NCBI RefSeq assembly: GCF_000613945.1
Contig: NZ_BAJY01000019.1
Coordinates: 1 to 51,825 of the forward strand
Length of the DNA: 51,825 nucleotides
From: Prevotella falsenii DSM 22864 = JCM 15124
GTDB taxonomy: Bacteria > Bacteroidota > Bacteroidia > Bacteroidales > Bacteroidaceae
Direction of reading: 5' to 3'
Below the pieces are notes generated by a model. The model did no database searches and was not told where the DNA came from. It was given only the letters and a program-made list of their open reading frames with translations. Shown piece by piece: positions 1 through 9,742 of this stretch. How positions within the stretch are numbered: position 1 is the first letter of the stretch; each line of letters opens with the position of its first letter. The translations under genes and the position numbers were made by a program.

Positions 1-87
1 GAAACCAAGTAGCTCGCTCGTTTCCAAATCGTTACCTGTTTAGTTATAGCAACAAGGTAACTTCTTTATTTTCAATAAGTTGTATTT

Positions 88-212
88 TAAGAATTATCTT
101 GCAATGCAAAACAGCCGCTTTTGGAATGCAAAACAATAGGTTTTATAATGCACTGATAACAAGGTGGTTATATAAAAGATACCCTTTGAAAAAATATTTA
201 CACTTTTGTGGT
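88..212 (-). repeat. 22-bp periodic AAAA-N7-TTTT array, copy 1 (short)
   Basis: Degenerate, shortened copy of the intergenic array family. Two units start at 108 (inner bases CAGCCGC) and 130 (CAATAGG), exactly 22 bp apart. The flanking family sequence (AAGAATTATCTT on one side, AAAATATTTACAC on the other) is still recognisable. It ends a few bases beyond the stop of the minus-strand regulator gene. The first 87 bases of the window hold no gene that I can see. Confidence 0.75.
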
Positions 213-216
213 GTTT

Positions 217-1793
217 TTAATAGGTTGTTCTGCGCTTGTTAATCCTCGAACGAATGGAACGGATAGAGCCGTCTGCCAGTCCCATAATGCGCATAATGTC
301 TTTGTCGGTCTTGCCCAAATGTTCCACGACGAGGAAGAATTTATATTTCGGAGAGAGGGTATCGTATTCCGAATCCATAGCGTCTACAAAACTCATGTCT
401 ACCAAACGATAGTATTCTATGAAGTTCTCGAATTCTTTTTTCCGCCAAAGCACTGTCGTTTGCCCCTCCATAATGTGGGTATAGAGTCTGTGCCCCTCGC
501 TGAGTGTCTTTCGGTGCTTGTCGAGCAGTATCTCCTTTTTTCTGTATAACGATTCTATTTCTTTCTCTTTTTCTTGTCCCTGCTTCTCAAATTCGACTAT
601 TTGGTATTCAAAATCCTTGATGCGCCGTTGGTCGATGGCAAGTGCATTCTTGGCTTTATAGGTTCTGTATCGCAGGAAAAAGAAGACTACGACGAACGAG
701 AGCGACAGTAAGATGATGGCAAAGACACCCGTTTCTATCTTCCGCTCGTATTCCTGCCTTGCCTTTATATTGTCGAAAGCCATTTGGTTGCTCCGTATGT
801 CGTTCTCTCTCCAGCTCATATACAGGCTGTCTTTCGTTCTTATAAGTTGTCGTGCCGTCTTTGTGGCTCCCTTATAGTCGGCAGTGGCACACTGATGGTT
901 GAACCTTGAGTTCATTACATCGGTTCTCACTTGCATGTCGTTCGTCTTCAATGCCTTGTCCCACAGCTCGTTTGCCTTGGCTGTGTCGCCCTCCCCGACG
1001 TAGATTGTGGCGAGATTGTCGTATGCAGCCCCCATCGGCGCAATGCTAATTGCTTTCAGCAGCGTTGCCTTTGCCTTTTGCGGTTGGTAGCTATGAGTTG
1101 TGCTCCGATGTTGTTGAGTATGTATATTTGTTCCTTTCGAGGTATGTAGTGCAACATTTCCATACTTTTCTTTATATAAATGTTGGCACTGTCGGCTTTG
1201 TTCAGCTTGTTGTAAGCCACTGCAATATTGTTGTAGGCGCGGGCAAGCTGTATCTTATCCTTTGCCGCAGTGGCAAGGCGAAGTACTTTCTTGGCATATC
1301 CGAGGGCAAGTTGCCGCTCGCCTGCCTCCTCGTTCATAATGAAAAGGTTCTCGTAGATTTTAAGTTTTATATTGTCAGAAGCGAGTTTTTCGGCAGTATA
1401 TTCGGCTTTTTTCATACAGACAATGGCATCTTTCACCTGTCCTTGGTCGTAGACAATTGCCCCTTTGTAGAAGTAAGCATCTGCCAACTGCTCTACATTG
1501 CCTTTCCGATTTTCGTAGTATTTGATGCTGTAATCTATCATATCGGTAGACTCTATGGGCTTGTAGAGTTTGTAAAGAAGTTGTGTTTTCTGAAGAAAGA
1601 AAGCGGCAGAATCGGCACTACTCGTCAAGTTGCCGGCATCTACCATATCTATTATTCTAAAGGCAGAGTCGAGTTGGTTGTGTCGAATCAGCGAGTCAAT
1701 TTCAGATAGGCGGTTGCTTGTCTCGGACGGAGTACGCCTACAACCGCATAATATGACCGTAAACAATAGCAAAATAAGGAAAGGTTTGTTCAT
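217..1793 (-). CDS. membrane-spanning TPR / C-terminal HTH regulator, frameshifted
   Basis: Likely one-component sensor-regulator of about 525 residues once one frameshift is repaired. It starts at the Met at 1793 (MNKPFLILLLF), because the longer open frame begins upstream of the -7 box. In order: a hydrophobic N-terminus with a lipobox-like LCGC, TPR-like helices up to about residue 300, a transmembrane segment (AIILLSLSFVVVFFFLRYR), a charged coiled coil, and a C-terminal LuxR-like helix-turn-helix (LGKTDKDIMRIMGL). The frame breaks near 1070: reading CGC AAA AGG, one extra A restores KKAKATLLKAI. The TPR part should be periplasmic and the HTH cytoplasmic. It diverges from the LRR gene at 2088, which may be its target. 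Such TPR-TM-HTH proteins are common in Prevotella and Bacteroides and mostly uncharacterised. Confidence 0.75.
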
Positions 1794-1815
1794 TTCAGTT
1801 TGTTTTGTCGTGCTA

Positions 1816-1823
1816 CAAAAGTA
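1816..1823 (-). promoter_or_regulatory. -7 box of the TPR regulator
   Basis: On the minus strand this reads TACTTTTG, matching the Bacteroidota -7 consensus TANNTTTG. I see no convincing TTTG -33 box. The predicted transcript start near 1809 lies just upstream of the chosen ATG at 1793 and downstream of the longer open frame's Met, which supports the shorter start. Confidence 0.45.
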
Positions 1824-1998
1824 CATTTTTTTTCTTAGAAATCGGCAGATTTTAAGTATTCACATACTTTTTTTTTGTTGCATTTTTATATTGTATAGCT
1901 CTTTCAGCGAGCCTGAAAAGCATTGCAACAGTCTTATAATCAGATACTTCTTACTTGTCTTATGTTGCAACGGCGCGTTTTAATAAAGCGATGGAAAA

Positions 1999-2030
1999 CT
2001 TGCATTTCTGAATAATTAATTCTATTTTTG
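1999..2030 (+). promoter_or_regulatory. probable promoter of the LRR gene at 2088
   Basis: The -7 box TATTTTTG lies at 2023-2030, with a partial -33 box (CTTG at 1999-2002) 20 bp upstream. This predicts a leader of about 50 nt before the ATG at 2088. The gap between the two divergent genes (about 1794-2087) holds nothing else that I recognise. Confidence 0.4.
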
Positions 2031-2087
2031 TCTTATAAACACAAATAAAGTACACTGAAATAGATAACGACTTAAACAATTATCAGT

Positions 2088-3908
2088 ATGGAAAAGAACA
2101 TAAAGAAAATGCTATTGTTGCTTACAATCTTCCTTGTAGGCTTTTTGAATGTTGCGTGGGCACAAGATAATCAGCCTACCGAACCTTATGTGAAAATGCA
2201 CTTTGCAGGTGCAGTCAATAGCAAATATGCACTGTTGATTATGGGTGCGGAAGAAGGAGAGTACACCCTTGATTGGGGCAATGGCAAGACTTACAAAGGC
2301 AAACTCCACACAACAGCCACGCGTCTACAAGGCAATACCGAAGGACAAGACCTGACTATATACGGAAACATTGCAGTTTTGGAGTGTTCCAACAACCAAC
2401 TGACGACCCTTGATGTTACAAAACTGCCCGCACTGACGCATCTTATATCGCGCAAGAACTTTGTCAAGGCATTGGACGTATCAGCCAATCCCGAACTGCG
2501 ACTTATCTATGTGCAGGACTCACCTTTAGAAAAGCTCAACCTAACTGCCAATACTAAGATAGACAGTCTTATTCTTACAAACAACAGATTGCAGGAACTG
2601 ACGCTCGCATCGCACCCAACGTTGGAACTGCTGATGTGTACATCGAATGCGCAACTGAAGAAACTGAACCTTAAGGATTGCCCTAAGCTAAAGCATCTTG
2701 ATGCCTTACAAACCTTCGTAGACGAATACGACTTGAGCGCGAATGGTGAGTTGAAGTATGTTGCCGTAGGAATGGGACGGCCGTTGCGTACACTTACATT
2801 GCCCCAAGACAACAAGATTGATACGCTGATGGTACCTGCTGCGGGACTGAAGAAGATAGATTTGTCGCAGACAAAGCACTTGAAGCTGTTGGGAATAGAC
2901 AACAACTACGAGCTATCACAGCTTGATTTGACGGGCATGAAGCAACTACGGGATTTGTCGTGCGAGGGAAATAGCATAACGAGTCTGAACTTATCGGACT
3001 GTCGAAACCTTGTGTCGCTGGTTTGCAACAATAACCAACTGTCGGCACTTGATGTGAGTGGATTGGATAAGTTAGAGATTTTGACCTGCTTTTCCAACGA
3101 CCTTTCCTCGCTGAAACTGACAGGTTGCACCGGTCTTACTAACTTGGACTGCTCGGTAAATCCCAACTTGAGTACGACCGAATTTCCCCATTCGCTGACC
3201 TCTCTCAATTGTAGCAGTTGCAGTTTCTCGCAGATAGAAACAGCAAAACTGCCGTTGCTGACCAACCTTACTTGCGATGGTAACCGGATTAGCACGCTTG
3301 ATTTGTCGGCACAAACAAAACTTACTGCTATCAATTGTGGCAATAATAAAATCGAACAACTCGATTTCAGCAACTGTACCAATCTGCTTGACGTCGTCAT
3401 TGCAGAAAATCCAATCAACGGCGGTGTCAGTTTCGCTAATTGCAACAACCTGCGTTATGTTTCTGTGAACAATACAAAGCTGGACGCTTGCGCCCTGAAC
3501 GATATGTATCGCTCTCTCAGAAAGAAGCGTCCGGAGGACGATGAGAACGACCTGCACGGCATTCTTCTGTTCAATAATGTCCCCGGAGCAGCAGAAGTAA
3601 GTCGTACACAGATTGCAACAGATAAGGGTTGGTTGGTTTCTGTCGTTGGTGATGGCACGGGTTGTCAGGAGGACGGAATTGCCAAAGTCGGTACCGAAAA
3701 CCATTTCTACGTCAATGTAACCGACAACGGTTGGGTAATTGGCAACCTTCCCGACGATGCACGTGAGGTTCTGCTTACCACTCTTGGCGGACAAGTAGTG
3801 GCTCGCTACCACGTTACAGCACCATCGTTACGTGTCAAAGCTCCACGGAAAGGAGTATATATCGTTTCGGTAGATGGCGGAAACAGCAAGGTTTGCATAC
3901 AAAAGTAG
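2088..3908 (+). CDS. leucine-rich-repeat surface protein with T9SS sorting tail
   Basis: Secreted LRR protein of 606 residues, probably anchored or released at the cell surface by the type IX secretion system. The signal peptide covers residues 1-25 and ends in VAWAQ. A small beta domain with a DWGNG motif follows (about residues 35-85). Roughly 20 LRR turns of the type LxxLDxSxxxxLxxLxCxxN span about residues 95-470, with many Cys at the CNNN/CSSC positions. The C-terminal 70 residues match a type A T9SS domain: a VLLTTLGGQVV strand, then GVYIVSVDGGNSKVCIQK. The role is not known; relatives are implicated in adhesion and host-protein binding. It resembles the minus-strand LRR gene at 21792, which has the same signal peptide, DYGDG/DWGNG domain and tail order, so the two are likely paralogues. 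The next gene follows after 64 bp. Confidence 0.85.
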   Translation: MEKNIKKMLLLLTIFLVGFLNVAWAQDNQPTEPYVKMHFAGAVNSKYALLIMGAEEGEYTLDWGNGKTYKGKLHTTATRLQGNTEGQDLTIYGNIAVLECSNNQLTTLDVTKLPALTHLISRKNFVKALDVSANPELRLIYVQDSPLEKLNLTANTKIDSLILTNNRLQELTLASHPTLELLMCTSNAQLKKLNLKDCPKLKHLDALQTFVDEYDLSANGELKYVAVGMGRPLRTLTLPQDNKIDTLMVPAAGLKKIDLSQTKHLKLLGIDNNYELSQLDLTGMKQLRDLSCEGNSITSLNLSDCRNLVSLVCNNNQLSALDVSGLDKLEILTCFSNDLSSLKLTGCTGLTNLDCSVNPNLSTTEFPHSLTSLNCSSCSFSQIETAKLPLLTNLTCDGNRISTLDLSAQTKLTAINCGNNKIEQLDFSNCTNLLDVVIAENPINGGVSFANCNNLRYVSVNNTKLDACALNDMYRSLRKKRPEDDENDLHGILLFNNVPGAAEVSRTQIATDKGWLVSVVGDGTGCQEDGIAKVGTENHFYVNVTDNGWVIGNLPDDAREVLLTTLGGQVVARYHVTAPSLRVKAPRKGVYIVSVDGGNSKVCIQK

Positions 3909-3972
3909 CGAAAGCGTGTAAACATCACCAAGTGTTAATGTACTTGATTGGTAAATATAGATATTGTAGATT

Positions 3973-5912
3973 ATGAAAAAGTTGATGACATTGTTTCTCT
4001 TTCTGTGCGCTTTTGCACAAGTTTCTTTCGTCTCTGCAGCAGTTAAGGCAGTTCCCGAAGGGAAGATGGTGAGAGAGTAAAGAAAGTTGTAGTCCACGTT
4101 GATAAAGCCGGCGAACTCGAAGACAAGGCTCCGGAGAATGTGTGGCTTGATGTTGTGGACACGCTGAAGATAGTTGGTCCACTGAACAGCTACGACCTGC
4201 GCTGGGTGAGAAGGTTCTGCGGTTCTGACGAATATGGCGCATTGATTCACAAGACACTGAAAAGATTAGACCTTTCCGAGGCTACTTTCGTTCCTACCGG
4301 CGATACATCGGACAGCTACTATATCCTTACCGATGATTTGGGAAAGGATAGAAAGTACTTCGTCGATGGCACTAAGCCAACCCTTCTGCCCGAGAAACTC
4401 TTCTTCAAGTGTTGCAGCATAGAGTCGGTAGTACTTCCTAAATATATCCGAGAATTAGGTATTGGCGCATTCTACAGGTGCGTCAGTATGAAAGAAGTCA
4501 TCATTCCGGACGATGTAACCGAGATACAGCACACGGTATTCGGTGTTTGCAGTGCAATGGAAACCATTAAGTTGCCATCTCAGCTTAAGACAATGGGAAA
4601 CTATGTATTCACCTATTGCGAGCAGCTGAAGGAAGTTGTTATCCCCGATGGTGTAACGAAAATAAACAAACGAACATTCGACCAGACACCTAACATGAAG
4701 AAGCTGACCCTTCCAAAGAGCCTTAAAGAACTGTCAATCGAAGCATTTTTCGGTGCAAACGGGTTAGAAGAAATTCAAATCCCTGAAGGAATCACGTTGC
4801 TGCCCGAAGGTTCTTTCGGCTTTTGCGAAGCTTTAAATAAGGTGGAATTGCCTGCATCAATCACAAAGATAGACAAAAACGCTTTCCAAGATTGCCACAA
4901 TTTGGAGACGTTAGAAATGAAAGAAGGACTCAAACACATCGCCGTGTATGCGTTTCAGAACTGTAAGAAGCTGCACAATGTGAAGCTCCCGAACTCGTTG
5001 GAAACCATTGAGAACGAAGTATTCCTCAATTGCAACGATATGTCGGGACTGAAGTTGGGAAATGGATTAAAGACGATAGGCGAGAAAGCCTTCTTCCACA
5101 ATCACGGTATAGAGTCGCTCGATTTCCCTGAAACGGTAGAGAAAATCGACTATGCTGCCTTTGCCGAGTGTCTCGGATTGAAGCGTGTATCGCTCGGTAA
5201 GTCTGCTGCGGAAGTTGTTGATAATCCGTTTCTCGGTTGCACTGCGCTGCAGGCGTTTGAAGTAGATGCCGACAATAAGAACTATGCAGTGGCAGACGGC
5301 ACGCTTTATTCTAAGGATTACACCATACTTTATATTTATCCGAACGGAAAAGGAAGCAAGACTTTCGTGATGAATCCTGCCACAAAGAAGATAAACGACT
5401 TTGCTTTTTGGTATTGCAAGAACCTTGAGAAGGTGGAATTTTCGCCTGTTTTCAATGAGTTTGGTTACAGAGCGTTCTGCGGTTGCAGTGGTTTGAACAA
5501 TCTGATAGTCAAGACTGAAACACCGGTAGAGAACCCCTATACAGACGATGTGTTTGAAGAAGTAAAGAAAGAGACATGCACGCTGACCGTACCAACAGGA
5601 AGCAAGCGGGCTTATCTTGCATCTCGTACTTGGAAAGACTTCAAGATAGTAGAAGCGGTTCCTGATGCTGTGGAGAATGTATATAGCGAGAAGGCAACTG
5701 TGAAGAACGTTGGAAACAGCATCGTTGTGTCAAACGTAGCATCCGGTTTCCACACGGCTACACTGTACGACCTTATGGGGCGTAAGATTTCGGAAGTTGC
5801 CGTGCAGTCGGGTAGTGCCCACATCGATACCTCCGATGTTCCTTCCGGAACCTATGTGGTTACGCTTCGCGGTACACAAGGCAGTTGTTCAATGAAACTG
5901 ACACGCAATTAA
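3973..5912 (+). CDS. BspA-like LRR_5 surface protein with T9SS tail, frameshifted after the signal peptide
   Basis: BspA-type LRR protein of about 646 residues after repair. The ATG at 3973 starts a signal peptide (MKKLMTLFLFLCAFAQVSF...) whose frame stops at 4078-4080. The main frame is open from 4047 and has no good start of its own. Adding one A in GGGAAGATGG (about 4063) joins them as VPEGKDGERVKKVVVH, so the break is probably a lost base in an A run. About 15 BspA repeats (F..C..L..V.LP.S...I) span roughly residues 130-480. The tail (ATLYDLMGRKISEV ... SGTYVVTLRG) is a T9SS type A sorting domain. It lies in tandem with the LRR gene at 2088 and is probably co-transcribed. BspA proteins in oral Bacteroidota bind fibronectin and fibrinogen; this one's ligand cannot be told. 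Confidence 0.8.
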
Positions 5913-5950
5913 TCAATCACATTATTAATATTGAAAACGATATGAAACGG

Positions 5951-5998
5951 AAAGACGATGCAGCCTTGAATGCTTCAGAGCAGCATCGTCTTTGCGTA
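5951..5998 (+). terminator. hairpin terminator after the LRR gene pair
   Basis: A perfect 11-bp stem (AAAGACGATGC at 5951-5961 with GCATCGTCTTT at 5983-5993) encloses a 21-nt loop, 39 bp past the stop codon. The downstream T tract is short. Confidence 0.65.
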
Positions 5999-6114
5999 TA
6001 TAGACATCTGTAATATATGTTTTAGCTGAAATCTGACGATGAACAGTAGAACTTTACTTAGGGTACGATTTTCTTTTTGTGGCTTAAGGTAAATACCGGA
6101 AAGCCTCTCCGACT

Positions 6115-6306
6115 TTGTTAAGATAATTCCGAAGAAAAACGATAATTTCGATTTGGCACTGCGAAAGCGGCTGTTTTGCGTTGCAAAACCTACGCTTTTA
6201 CCGTGCAAAACCTACGCTTTTAGAATGCAAAACAATAGGTTTTGTAATGTATTGATATATAGTAAGTTATTCGATAGCTATGCATGTGAATAATGTTTAC
6301 AGTTTT
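6115..6306 (-). repeat. 22-bp periodic AAAA-N7-TTTT array, copy 2
   Basis: Four units start at 6163 (one mismatch, GAAAGCGGCTGTTTT), 6185, 6207 and 6229, all exactly 22 bp apart. Inner bases are GCGGCTG, CCTACGC, CCTACGC and CAATAGG. Family flanks are present: AAGATAATTC to the left, AATGTTTACA to the right. The rest of the 667-bp gap up to dsbD (about 6307-6510) is AT-rich with no gene visible. Confidence 0.85.
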
Positions 6307-6511
6307 ATAATGCTCTTTTTGTTCATAAAGTAAGCTGTTTTTATCAAATTATTACCGTTCCTTTATTATTAATATTCAACATCTGCAAGGTTCTGTACTT
6401 TCATTACAATGTATCTGCAAACCTGCTTTAACCCGTATCGAATAATTCTATTATGAGTTTTATAAAACTGAAAAAAAACGTAATAACAAACCACAAATGT
6501 AGTGTAATGGT

Positions 6512-6542
6512 TTTGTTTTTAAAAAAAATAACATTATCTTTG
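6512..6542 (+). promoter_or_regulatory. strong Bacteroidota promoter of dsbD
   Basis: TTTG at 6512-6515 is separated by 19 bp from TATCTTTG at 6535-6542, a full match to the -33/-7 consensus of the primary sigma factor. The transcript start should be near 6548. Confidence 0.75.
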
Positions 6543-6630
6543 CACGCAAGTAATATTTTTACTTTAAACGCTACATCTCATGAAAACGAAAGAACAAAAA
6601 TATAGCAATAATTTAAATAAAAAGAAAACA

Positions 6631-8688
6631 ATGAAATCTAAGATTCTTTTAGCCTTATTTGCGCTATTCAATTTAACGGTGATGGCGCAAAATCCTGTAC
6701 GTTTTAGCGTACAGCAAAAGAAAGTATCGCCAACAGAAGTAGATGTTATCTTCACGGCTAAGATTGATGCTGGTTGGCATGTTTATTCTACCGGGCTTCC
6801 TGCCGGAGGCCCTACATCAGCTTCTCTTACAACCGAAAAGGCTGAAGGTGCACAACCTGTAGGAAAACTTACACCGCGTGGTAAGGAGATAAACGTGTTC
6901 GATAAGGTATTCGAGATGAAACTTCGTTACTTTGAACACAATGTAAGCTTCGTACAGAAATATAAAATCACGGGTAAAACCTATAAGATTTCCGGTTATC
7001 TGGAGTATGGTGCATGTAATGACGAGATGTGTATGCCACCTTCTTCTGTAGAATTTAGTTATACCGGTAATGGTCCTGCTGATGCTCCTGCAGCTACAGA
7101 AACACCCGATGCAAAAGAAGGTGAAACTGCAGAAGCTGACGGAGCTGTGGTTTTGAGCGCAACTATGGATACTGCAAAGACGGCACAGAGCGGCGAAACA
7201 TTGCAAGGCGACTCTGCACAAGCTGCAGGAGTAGATGCTGCAAGTCCGTCAGACCTTTGGCGTCCTGTAATTAAAGAGTTAGAAGCCTTCAGTTCCGGGC
7301 AGGGTAACGAGAGCCATTCTTTGTGGTACATCTTTATCATGGGTGTAGTAGGCGGCTTTGTTGCATTGCTTACACCTTGCGTTTGGCCAATTATTCCAAT
7401 GACCGTTAGCTTCTTCTTGAAGCGTGCCAAGGACGATAAAAAGAAAGGAATACGCGACGCAGTAACGTACGGTATCTCTATCATCGTAATTTATATGGGT
7501 TTGGCAGCTGTTATTACGGCTCTCTTTGGTCCACAGAAACTGAACGAATTGGCAACAAATGCACCATTCAACATCTTCTTCTTCCTTATGTTGGTAGTGT
7601 TTGCATTGAGCTTCTTCGGTTGGTTCGAACTCCGTTTGCCTTCATCATGGGGAAATGCAATCGACAATAAGGCAGCTGCAACAACAGGTTTGCTTTCTAT
7701 TTTCTTGATGGCTTTCACCCTTTCTTTGGTGTCTTTCTCATGTACGGCACCTGTTGTAGGTTTGCTTCTTGTGCAGGCAGCCACCAGCGGCGACTGGGTA
7801 GCACCTACCATCGGTATGTTTGGCTTTGCTTTAGCGTTGGCATTGCCTTTCACACTCTTTGCTTTGTTCCCTACATGGTTGAAGCAAGCACCTAAATCAG
7901 GCTCATGGATGAATATGATTAAGGTTGTATTGGGTTTCATAGAATTGGCATTTGCATTCAAGTTCTTGTCTGTTGCCGACCTTGCATACGGCTGGCATAT
8001 CCTTGACAGAGAGACTTTCCTCGCTATATGGATTGTTATTTTCGGACTAATGGGCTTGTATCTCATTGGCAAACTAAAATTTCCACACGACGACCCAACC
8101 CAAATGGCAATGCCGGTGCCGGCTATTATGCTCGGTATGATTTCTTTAGCCTTCACCATATATATGGTACCGGGCTTGTGGGGGGCACCTTTGAAAGCCG
8201 TTAGTGCATTTGCGCCACCTATTTATACACAGGATTTCAACCTGCATCATCAGGAAGTAGAACCCAAATTCAAGGATTACGAAGAGGGAATGCGTGCTGC
8301 TGCACAGGCAGGAAAGCCGGTATTGCTAGACTTTACAGGCTTTGGCTGTGTGAACTGTCGCAAGATGGAAGGTGCAGTATGGACAAATGCCGAAGTAGCA
8401 GAGAAGCTAAACAACGACTACGTATTGATTTCGCTCTATGTAGACGACAAAACACCGTTGAAAGAACCTATCAAGGTAAAGCGTTCTGATGGTACAACAC
8501 GCACCTTGCGCACCATCGGCGACAAGTGGAGCTACTTGCAAGAGTCTAAGTTTGGCTACTTGGCACAACCTTTTTATGTAACGGTAGACAACCAAGGAAA
8601 CCCACTTAGCGGCAGCTTTGTTTATAAAGAAGACATTCCGGGCTACCTCGAATTCTTGAATAAAGGAGTGGAAAACTATAAGAAATAA
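6631..8688 (+). CDS. dsbD: thiol:disulfide interchange protein DsbD
   Basis: Inner-membrane electron carrier that passes reducing power from cytoplasmic thioredoxin to periplasmic dithiol proteins. I start it at the second Met (6631), giving 685 residues with a clean signal peptide (MKSKILLALFALF...MAQ). The upstream in-frame Met at 6580 would add 17 very polar residues before it. The N-terminal DsbD-alpha domain carries the Cys129/Cys134 pair (YGACNDEMCMPP). An Ala/Glu-rich linker follows at about residues 145-215. The membrane domain has the two conserved Cys, 250 (LTPCVWP) and 371 (SFSCTAP). The C-terminal thioredoxin-like domain has Cys573/Cys576 (FGCVNCRKME). All three redox pairs are intact. 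It is a single-gene unit between its own promoter and terminator. Substrates are not visible here but may include disulfide-rich surface proteins. Confidence 0.93.
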   Translation: MKSKILLALFALFNLTVMAQNPVRFSVQQKKVSPTEVDVIFTAKIDAGWHVYSTGLPAGGPTSASLTTEKAEGAQPVGKLTPRGKEINVFDKVFEMKLRYFEHNVSFVQKYKITGKTYKISGYLEYGACNDEMCMPPSSVEFSYTGNGPADAPAATETPDAKEGETAEADGAVVLSATMDTAKTAQSGETLQGDSAQAAGVDAASPSDLWRPVIKELEAFSSGQGNESHSLWYIFIMGVVGGFVALLTPCVWPIIPMTVSFFLKRAKDDKKKGIRDAVTYGISIIVIYMGLAAVITALFGPQKLNELATNAPFNIFFFLMLVVFALSFFGWFELRLPSSWGNAIDNKAAATTGLLSIFLMAFTLSLVSFSCTAPVVGLLLVQAATSGDWVAPTIGMFGFALALALPFTLFALFPTWLKQAPKSGSWMNMIKVVLGFIELAFAFKFLSVADLAYGWHILDRETFLAIWIVIFGLMGLYLIGKLKFPHDDPTQMAMPVPAIMLGMISLAFTIYMVPGLWGAPLKAVSAFAPPIYTQDFNLHHQEVEPKFKDYEEGMRAAAQAGKPVLLDFTGFGCVNCRKMEGAVWTNAEVAEKLNNDYVLISLYVDDKTPLKEPIKVKRSDGTTRTLRTIGDKWSYLQESKFGYLAQPFYVTVDNQGNPLSGSFVYKEDIPGYLEFLNKGVENYKK

Positions 8689-8760
8689 AAGTTTTTAAGT
8701 TTATGCCTCGCAATAGTGGGGCTGTATAACCGGACTTGAAATTTATTTATCAACACAATC

Positions 8761-8808
8761 AGACCGGCAAGTTTTAGTTCTCAGAACAAATACTTGCCGG
8801 TCTTTTTC
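8761..8808 (+). terminator. terminator after dsbD
   Basis: A perfect 12-bp stem (AGACCGGCAAGT at 8761-8772 with ACTTGCCGGTCT at 8792-8803) is followed by a T run. This is a classic Rho-independent terminator. Confidence 0.85.
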
Positions 8809-8962
8809 TGTGCCTGATATTTCCTATTTCACAAGAATGTTGTTGCTATTCTTTCTTTATTATAAATATGGAGTATAGAATAATAAAATGTTTAAATATA
8901 GGAAAATATGGATATGTTATGTGAATAGGGTTTAAAATGACATCTAAAAAATCCTAATTTGT

Positions 8963-8993
8963 TTTGGTGTTCAATACTTTTCGTTTACATTTG
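8963..8993 (+). promoter_or_regulatory. promoter of rsmI, almost leaderless
   Basis: TTTG at 8963-8966, 19 bp, then TACATTTG at 8986-8993, a full consensus match. The predicted transcript start, around 8997-9000, is only a few bases before the ATG at 9002. Confidence 0.65.
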
Positions 8994-9001
8994 CAATACT
9001 T

Positions 9002-9724
9002 ATGGGTATTTTATATCTTGTACCGACACCTGTGGGGAATATGGAAGACATGACATTTCGTGCCGTTCGAATTCTCAAAGAAGCAGACCTGATACTCTGC
9101 GAAGATACTCGCACGTCGGGTATTTTGCTGAAACATTTCGAAATAAAGAACCATTTGGTGTCGCACCACAAGTATAACGAACACGGAACAGCAGCAGGAA
9201 TCGTGAACCGACTAAAGGCTGGCGAAACCATTGCGCTTATTTCCGATGCCGGCACACCCGGTATCAGCGACCCCGGTTTCTACTTAGCGCGGGAAGCTAT
9301 TGCAGCCGGCATTACCGTTCAGACCCTTCCGGGGGCAACAGCCATGATTCCTGCCTTGGTGTCGAGTGGCTTTCCTTGCGACCGTTTCTGCTTCGAAGGT
9401 TTCCTGCCACAGAAGAAAGGACGCAAAACCCAAATAGAAAGCCTTGCCGAAGAAAGTCGGACAATGGTCTTTTACGAGTCGCCTTACCGCATCGTAAAAA
9501 CATTGGAGCAGTTCATAGAGGTATTTGGCGAAGACCGTTTGGTGAGTTGTTGTCGCGAAATATCCAAGCTGCACGAGGAGAGCGTGCGCGGAACATTGGC
9601 AGAAGTGCTTGCCCATTTCAAGGAGACGGTGCCCCGAGGCGAGTTCGTTATCGTGTTGGCAGGCAAGTCAAAAGAGCGAAAGAGTAAAAGCATCAGCGAA
9701 GAAGAATATTCTTCAAAATTATGA
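9002..9724 (+). CDS. rsmI: 16S rRNA (cytidine-2'-O)-methyltransferase RsmI
   Basis: SAM-dependent methyltransferase that adds the 2'-O-methyl group to C1402 in the decoding centre of 16S rRNA. It is 240 residues long. It opens with the family signature LYLVPTPVGNMEDMTFRA and EADLILCEDTRTSG, followed by ISDAGTPGISDPG and LPGATAMIPALVSSG, which shape the SAM pocket of the tetrapyrrole-methylase fold. It is slightly shorter than the E. coli enzyme but ends as many Bacteroidota versions do. The next gene starts 18 bp after its stop, so the lipoprotein is likely co-transcribed. Confidence 0.93.
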   Translation: MGILYLVPTPVGNMEDMTFRAVRILKEADLILCEDTRTSGILLKHFEIKNHLVSHHKYNEHGTAAGIVNRLKAGETIALISDAGTPGISDPGFYLAREAIAAGITVQTLPGATAMIPALVSSGFPCDRFCFEGFLPQKKGRKTQIESLAEESRTMVFYESPYRIVKTLEQFIEVFGEDRLVSCCREISKLHEESVRGTLAEVLAHFKETVPRGEFVIVLAGKSKERKSKSISEEEYSSKL

Positions 9725-9742
9725 ATGAAAATAAAATAGAGT

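Noticed and set aside
1056..1075. Programmed -1 frameshifting in the TPR regulator
   Set aside because: The site reads CGC AAA AGG, not a standard slippery heptamer, and seven similar breaks elsewhere point to a common technical cause.
1050..1709. Long plus-strand frame of 219 codons opposite the TPR regulator, and similar long opposite-strand frames in LRR, porW, dnaE and RND genes
   Set aside because: These are antisense shadows of well-supported genes and show no family motifs.
8689..9001. A riboswitch or small RNA between dsbD and rsmI
   Set aside because: Only the dsbD terminator and the rsmI promoter can be made out; no conserved riboswitch core is visible.
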